A stretch of DNA of 6,465 bases, taken from contig DAOWGA010000105.1 in NCBI GenBank assembly GCA_030637665.1, forward strand, positions 1-6,465. Reading direction: 5' to 3'. Below, piece after piece: positions 5,591 through 6,465 of this stretch. The translations under genes were made by a program, and so were the position numbers. Position 1 is the stretch's first letter. Each line of letters starts with the position of its first letter. The DNA is from Lysobacterales bacterium (lineage in GTDB: Bacteria; Pseudomonadota; Gammaproteobacteria; Xanthomonadales; SZUA-36). Below the pieces are notes generated by a model. It ran no database searches. It was not told the DNA's origin and worked only from the letters and a program-made list of their open reading frames with translations.

Positions 5591-6465
5591 TTGGAACTGC
5601 TGAAAAACTGGTTCAAGCGCTCATTCTCGGATCCACAGGTCGTCATCCTCGGCCTGTTTCTGGTTATTGGGTTCGCCATCATCATCGGGCTTGGCAAATG
5701 GCTGGCTCCAATGTTTGCCAGCCTGGTTATCGCCTACCTGCTTGAGGCCATCGTCAGCCGCTTACAAAAGTTCGGTATGTCGCGGACGCCGGCTGTGATC
5801 ATCGTTTTCCTGCTGTTTATGGCCGTCCTGCTGTTCCTGCTGTTCGGACTGGTGCCGATTGTCACACGCCAGTTGGCCCAGTTGGTACAGCAGTTTCCTG
5901 ACTACATTGCGCGTGGGCAGATCTTGCTCAAGCAGTTGCCGCAGAATTACCCGCAACTGGTATCCGAAGAGCAGGTAGACATCATTATTGGCCAGTTGGG
6001 TCAGGAATTGGCGACTCTGGGTCAGCAGGCCTTGGGTTGGTCGCTGGCTTCGGTTTCCAGCATCATCACGCTGGTCGTTTTCCTGGTTCTGATGCCGGTG
6101 CTGGTGTTCTTCTTCCTGAAAGACAAAGATTTGATGATCGGCTGGATAGCGGATTATCTGCCCAGGGAACGATCGCTCGCTACCAAGGTCTGGGTTGAGG
6201 CGGAGGCGCAAATTGCCAATTATGTGCGCGGAAAAGTGGCTGAAATCTTTATTGTCGGCCTGGTCACCTACGCCGTTTTTCTCATCCTCGGATTGCAGTA
6301 TTCAGCATTGCTGGCAACCCTTGTTGGTTTCTCAGTCCTGATACCCTATATCGGCGCCGCGGTCGCTACGATTCCCATTGCACTGATTGCCTACTTCCAG
6401 TTCGGCTGGGACTGGTCATTCGGACATGTCATGATTGCCTACGCGATTATCCAGGCTCTGGATGG
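5591..6465 (+). CDS. perM: PerM-like AI-2E family membrane protein (3' part outside window)
   Basis: Polytopic inner-membrane protein of the AI-2E transporter (UPF0118) family. The 291 complete codons visible cover most of a protein that is usually about 350 residues. Hydrophobic segments lie near 17-55, 66-92, 152-176, 216-236 and 238-272, with an extended amphipathic region (about 93-150) between the second and third. Signatures shared with E. coli PerM include FSDP near the N-terminus, LVFFFLKDKD (171-180), NYVRGKVAEIFIVG (210-223), FSVLIPYIGA (247-256) and IIQALDG at the edge. The start is TTG at 5591: an in-frame TGA at 5579-5581 leaves no earlier start, TGAGG (5579-5583) sits seven bases upstream, and the predicted N-terminus aligns with PerM, whereas the first ATG would lose about 40 residues. 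The substrate of PerM-type proteins is not settled. It probably shares a transcript with the FadL-like gene upstream. Confidence 0.93.
   Translation, partial: MELLKNWFKRSFSDPQVVILGLFLVIGFAIIIGLGKWLAPMFASLVIAYLLEAIVSRLQKFGMSRTPAVIIVFLLFMAVLLFLLFGLVPIVTRQLAQLVQQFPDYIARGQILLKQLPQNYPQLVSEEQVDIIIGQLGQELATLGQQALGWSLASVSSIITLVVFLVLMPVLVFFFLKDKDLMIGWIADYLPRERSLATKVWVEAEAQIANYVRGKVAEIFIVGLVTYAVFLILGLQYSALLATLVGFSVLIPYIGAAVATIPIALIAYFQFGWDWSFGHVMIAYAIIQALD

Noticed and set aside
5762..6211. A 149-codon minus-strand open frame antisense to perM
   Set aside because: Its Gln/His/Arg-rich composition is what the complement of a hydrophobic membrane-protein gene gives; perM on the other strand is clearly real.

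Overview
This window looks like ordinary chromosomal core sequence from a gammaproteobacterium. The evidence is a PhoB/PhoR pair, a BepA-type periplasmic M48 protease with a TPR tail, a ThiD kinase, a FadL/OmpP1-like outer-membrane barrel, and a PerM-type AI-2E family membrane protein whose N-terminus follows the E. coli protein closely. A signal-peptide barrel ending in a C-terminal phenylalanine and a periplasmic barrel-assembly protease show a Gram-negative double membrane. Genus-level placement is not possible from the window alone. No mobile element, tRNA, rRNA, CRISPR array or prophage gene was seen.

Layout. The left two thirds (1-4083) is read on the minus strand as four collinear genes in the order thiD (3280-4083), bepA (1729-3213), phoB (997-1695) and phoR (1-968, its C-terminus cut by the window edge). 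The gaps are about 66, 33 and 28 bases, with no clear terminator between them, so at least phoB-phoR, and possibly all four, could be co-transcribed. The right third is read on the plus strand: a FadL-like outer-membrane protein (4347-5537), then perM (5591 to beyond the right edge), 53 bases apart. The two blocks diverge from an intergenic region of about 260 bases (4084-4346). That region holds a good sigma-70-like promoter for the barrel gene, a near-consensus FNR/Anr-like dyad, and a compact inverted repeat followed by a T-rich tract just before the barrel gene's ribosome binding site.

How the genes relate. PhoR and PhoB form the phosphate-starvation two-component system. BepA does quality control of outer-membrane protein assembly, and the FadL-like barrel is the kind of protein that passes through that pathway. 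ThiD supplies the pyrimidine half of thiamin. PerM is a multispanning inner-membrane protein of uncertain substrate. In E. coli bepA (yfgC) and perM (yfgO) are divergent neighbours. Here they still face away from each other, but thiD and the FadL-like gene lie between them and phoBR follows bepA.

Nothing here is convincingly a new biological system. The points most worth a second look are the FadL-like barrel that lacks the usual N-terminal FadL motifs, the ThiD with serine in place of the usual active-site cysteine, the dyads in the divergent promoter region, and the thiD-bepA-phoBR linkage. Several genes use non-ATG starts: phoB GTG, the barrel gene GTG, perM TTG.
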